This document shows, in pieces, positions 63,840 through 64,000 of a stretch of DNA of 64,000 bases; position 1 is the stretch's first letter; each line of letters opens with the position of its first letter. The position numbers and the translations under genes were made by a program. Below the pieces are notes generated by a model that ran no database searches, had not been told where the DNA came from, and saw only the letters and a list, made by a program, of their open reading frames with translations. This stretch comes from Prochlorococcus sp. AG-355-G23 (GTDB lineage Bacteria; Cyanobacteriota; Cyanobacteriia; PCC-6307; Cyanobiaceae): NCBI GenBank assembly GCA_003278765.1, contig QCDK01000006.1, positions 1 through 64,000 on the forward strand, read 5' to 3'.

Positions 63840-63916
63840 AGCAAAATTAGTTGACTTAAATCAAATATAGTGCAACACTTATAATGTGCAAGTGTGACAC
63901 TAATTTTTATTTAATT

Positions 63917-64000
63917 ATGCCCTCTCCGAGGAAAAGAATTGGTTTTTTACCAAGTGAAGAAGTGCATGAAATTATTGAAAAATTGTGCACAGCTAATGAG
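63917..64000 (+). CDS. Partial CDS at right edge, possible CopG/RHH-like regulator (MPSPRKRIGFLPSEEVHEIIEKLCTANE…)
   Basis: Basic N-terminal arm, truncated by the window; family call tentative. Confidence 0.45.
   Translation, partial: MPSPRKRIGFLPSEEVHEIIEKLCTANE

Overview
AT-rich window (low GC by eye) from the chromosome of a picocyanobacterium. Gene content and small-genome style fit high-light Prochlorococcus; this assignment is inference from product recognition, no database search was run. Most of it is a densely packed core genome: purT, pepN, carB, tpiA, folP, chlH, dapB, ubiH-like, mfd, fmt, the tldD/pmbA pair, acsF/chlE, rpsU, rpmF, psb30, a 2-Cys peroxiredoxin, an ABC-2 exporter operon, an initiator tRNA-Met and many cyanobacteria-restricted DUF proteins. 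About 15 small ORFs (<60 aa) absent from the supplied track were read by eye, including rpsU, rpmF and psb30. No CRISPR array, prophage, integrase, transposase or recognisable defence island was seen. Best leads: (1) an FtsH-family AAA+ protein at 58639-60393 with an intact ATPase but all three zinc-ligand positions altered (HEAGH->NEVGR, Asp->Asn) and no first TM helix; (2) an RNase II/R (RNB)-like protein at 53803-56028 that keeps RNA-binding domains but lacks the recognisable catalytic Asp cluster and the SPIRRY motif; (3) a candidate minus-strand sRNA near 20.32-20.45 kb with a 12-bp perfect dyad around a TATAAT box; (4) two genes whose natural reading frames lack ATG/GTG/TTG and seem to start at ATT; (5) a four-gene nucleobase/nucleoside-salvage-like operon with two unknown partners; (6) an MTHFR-like TIM-barrel / renalase-like / uridine-kinase-like cluster.
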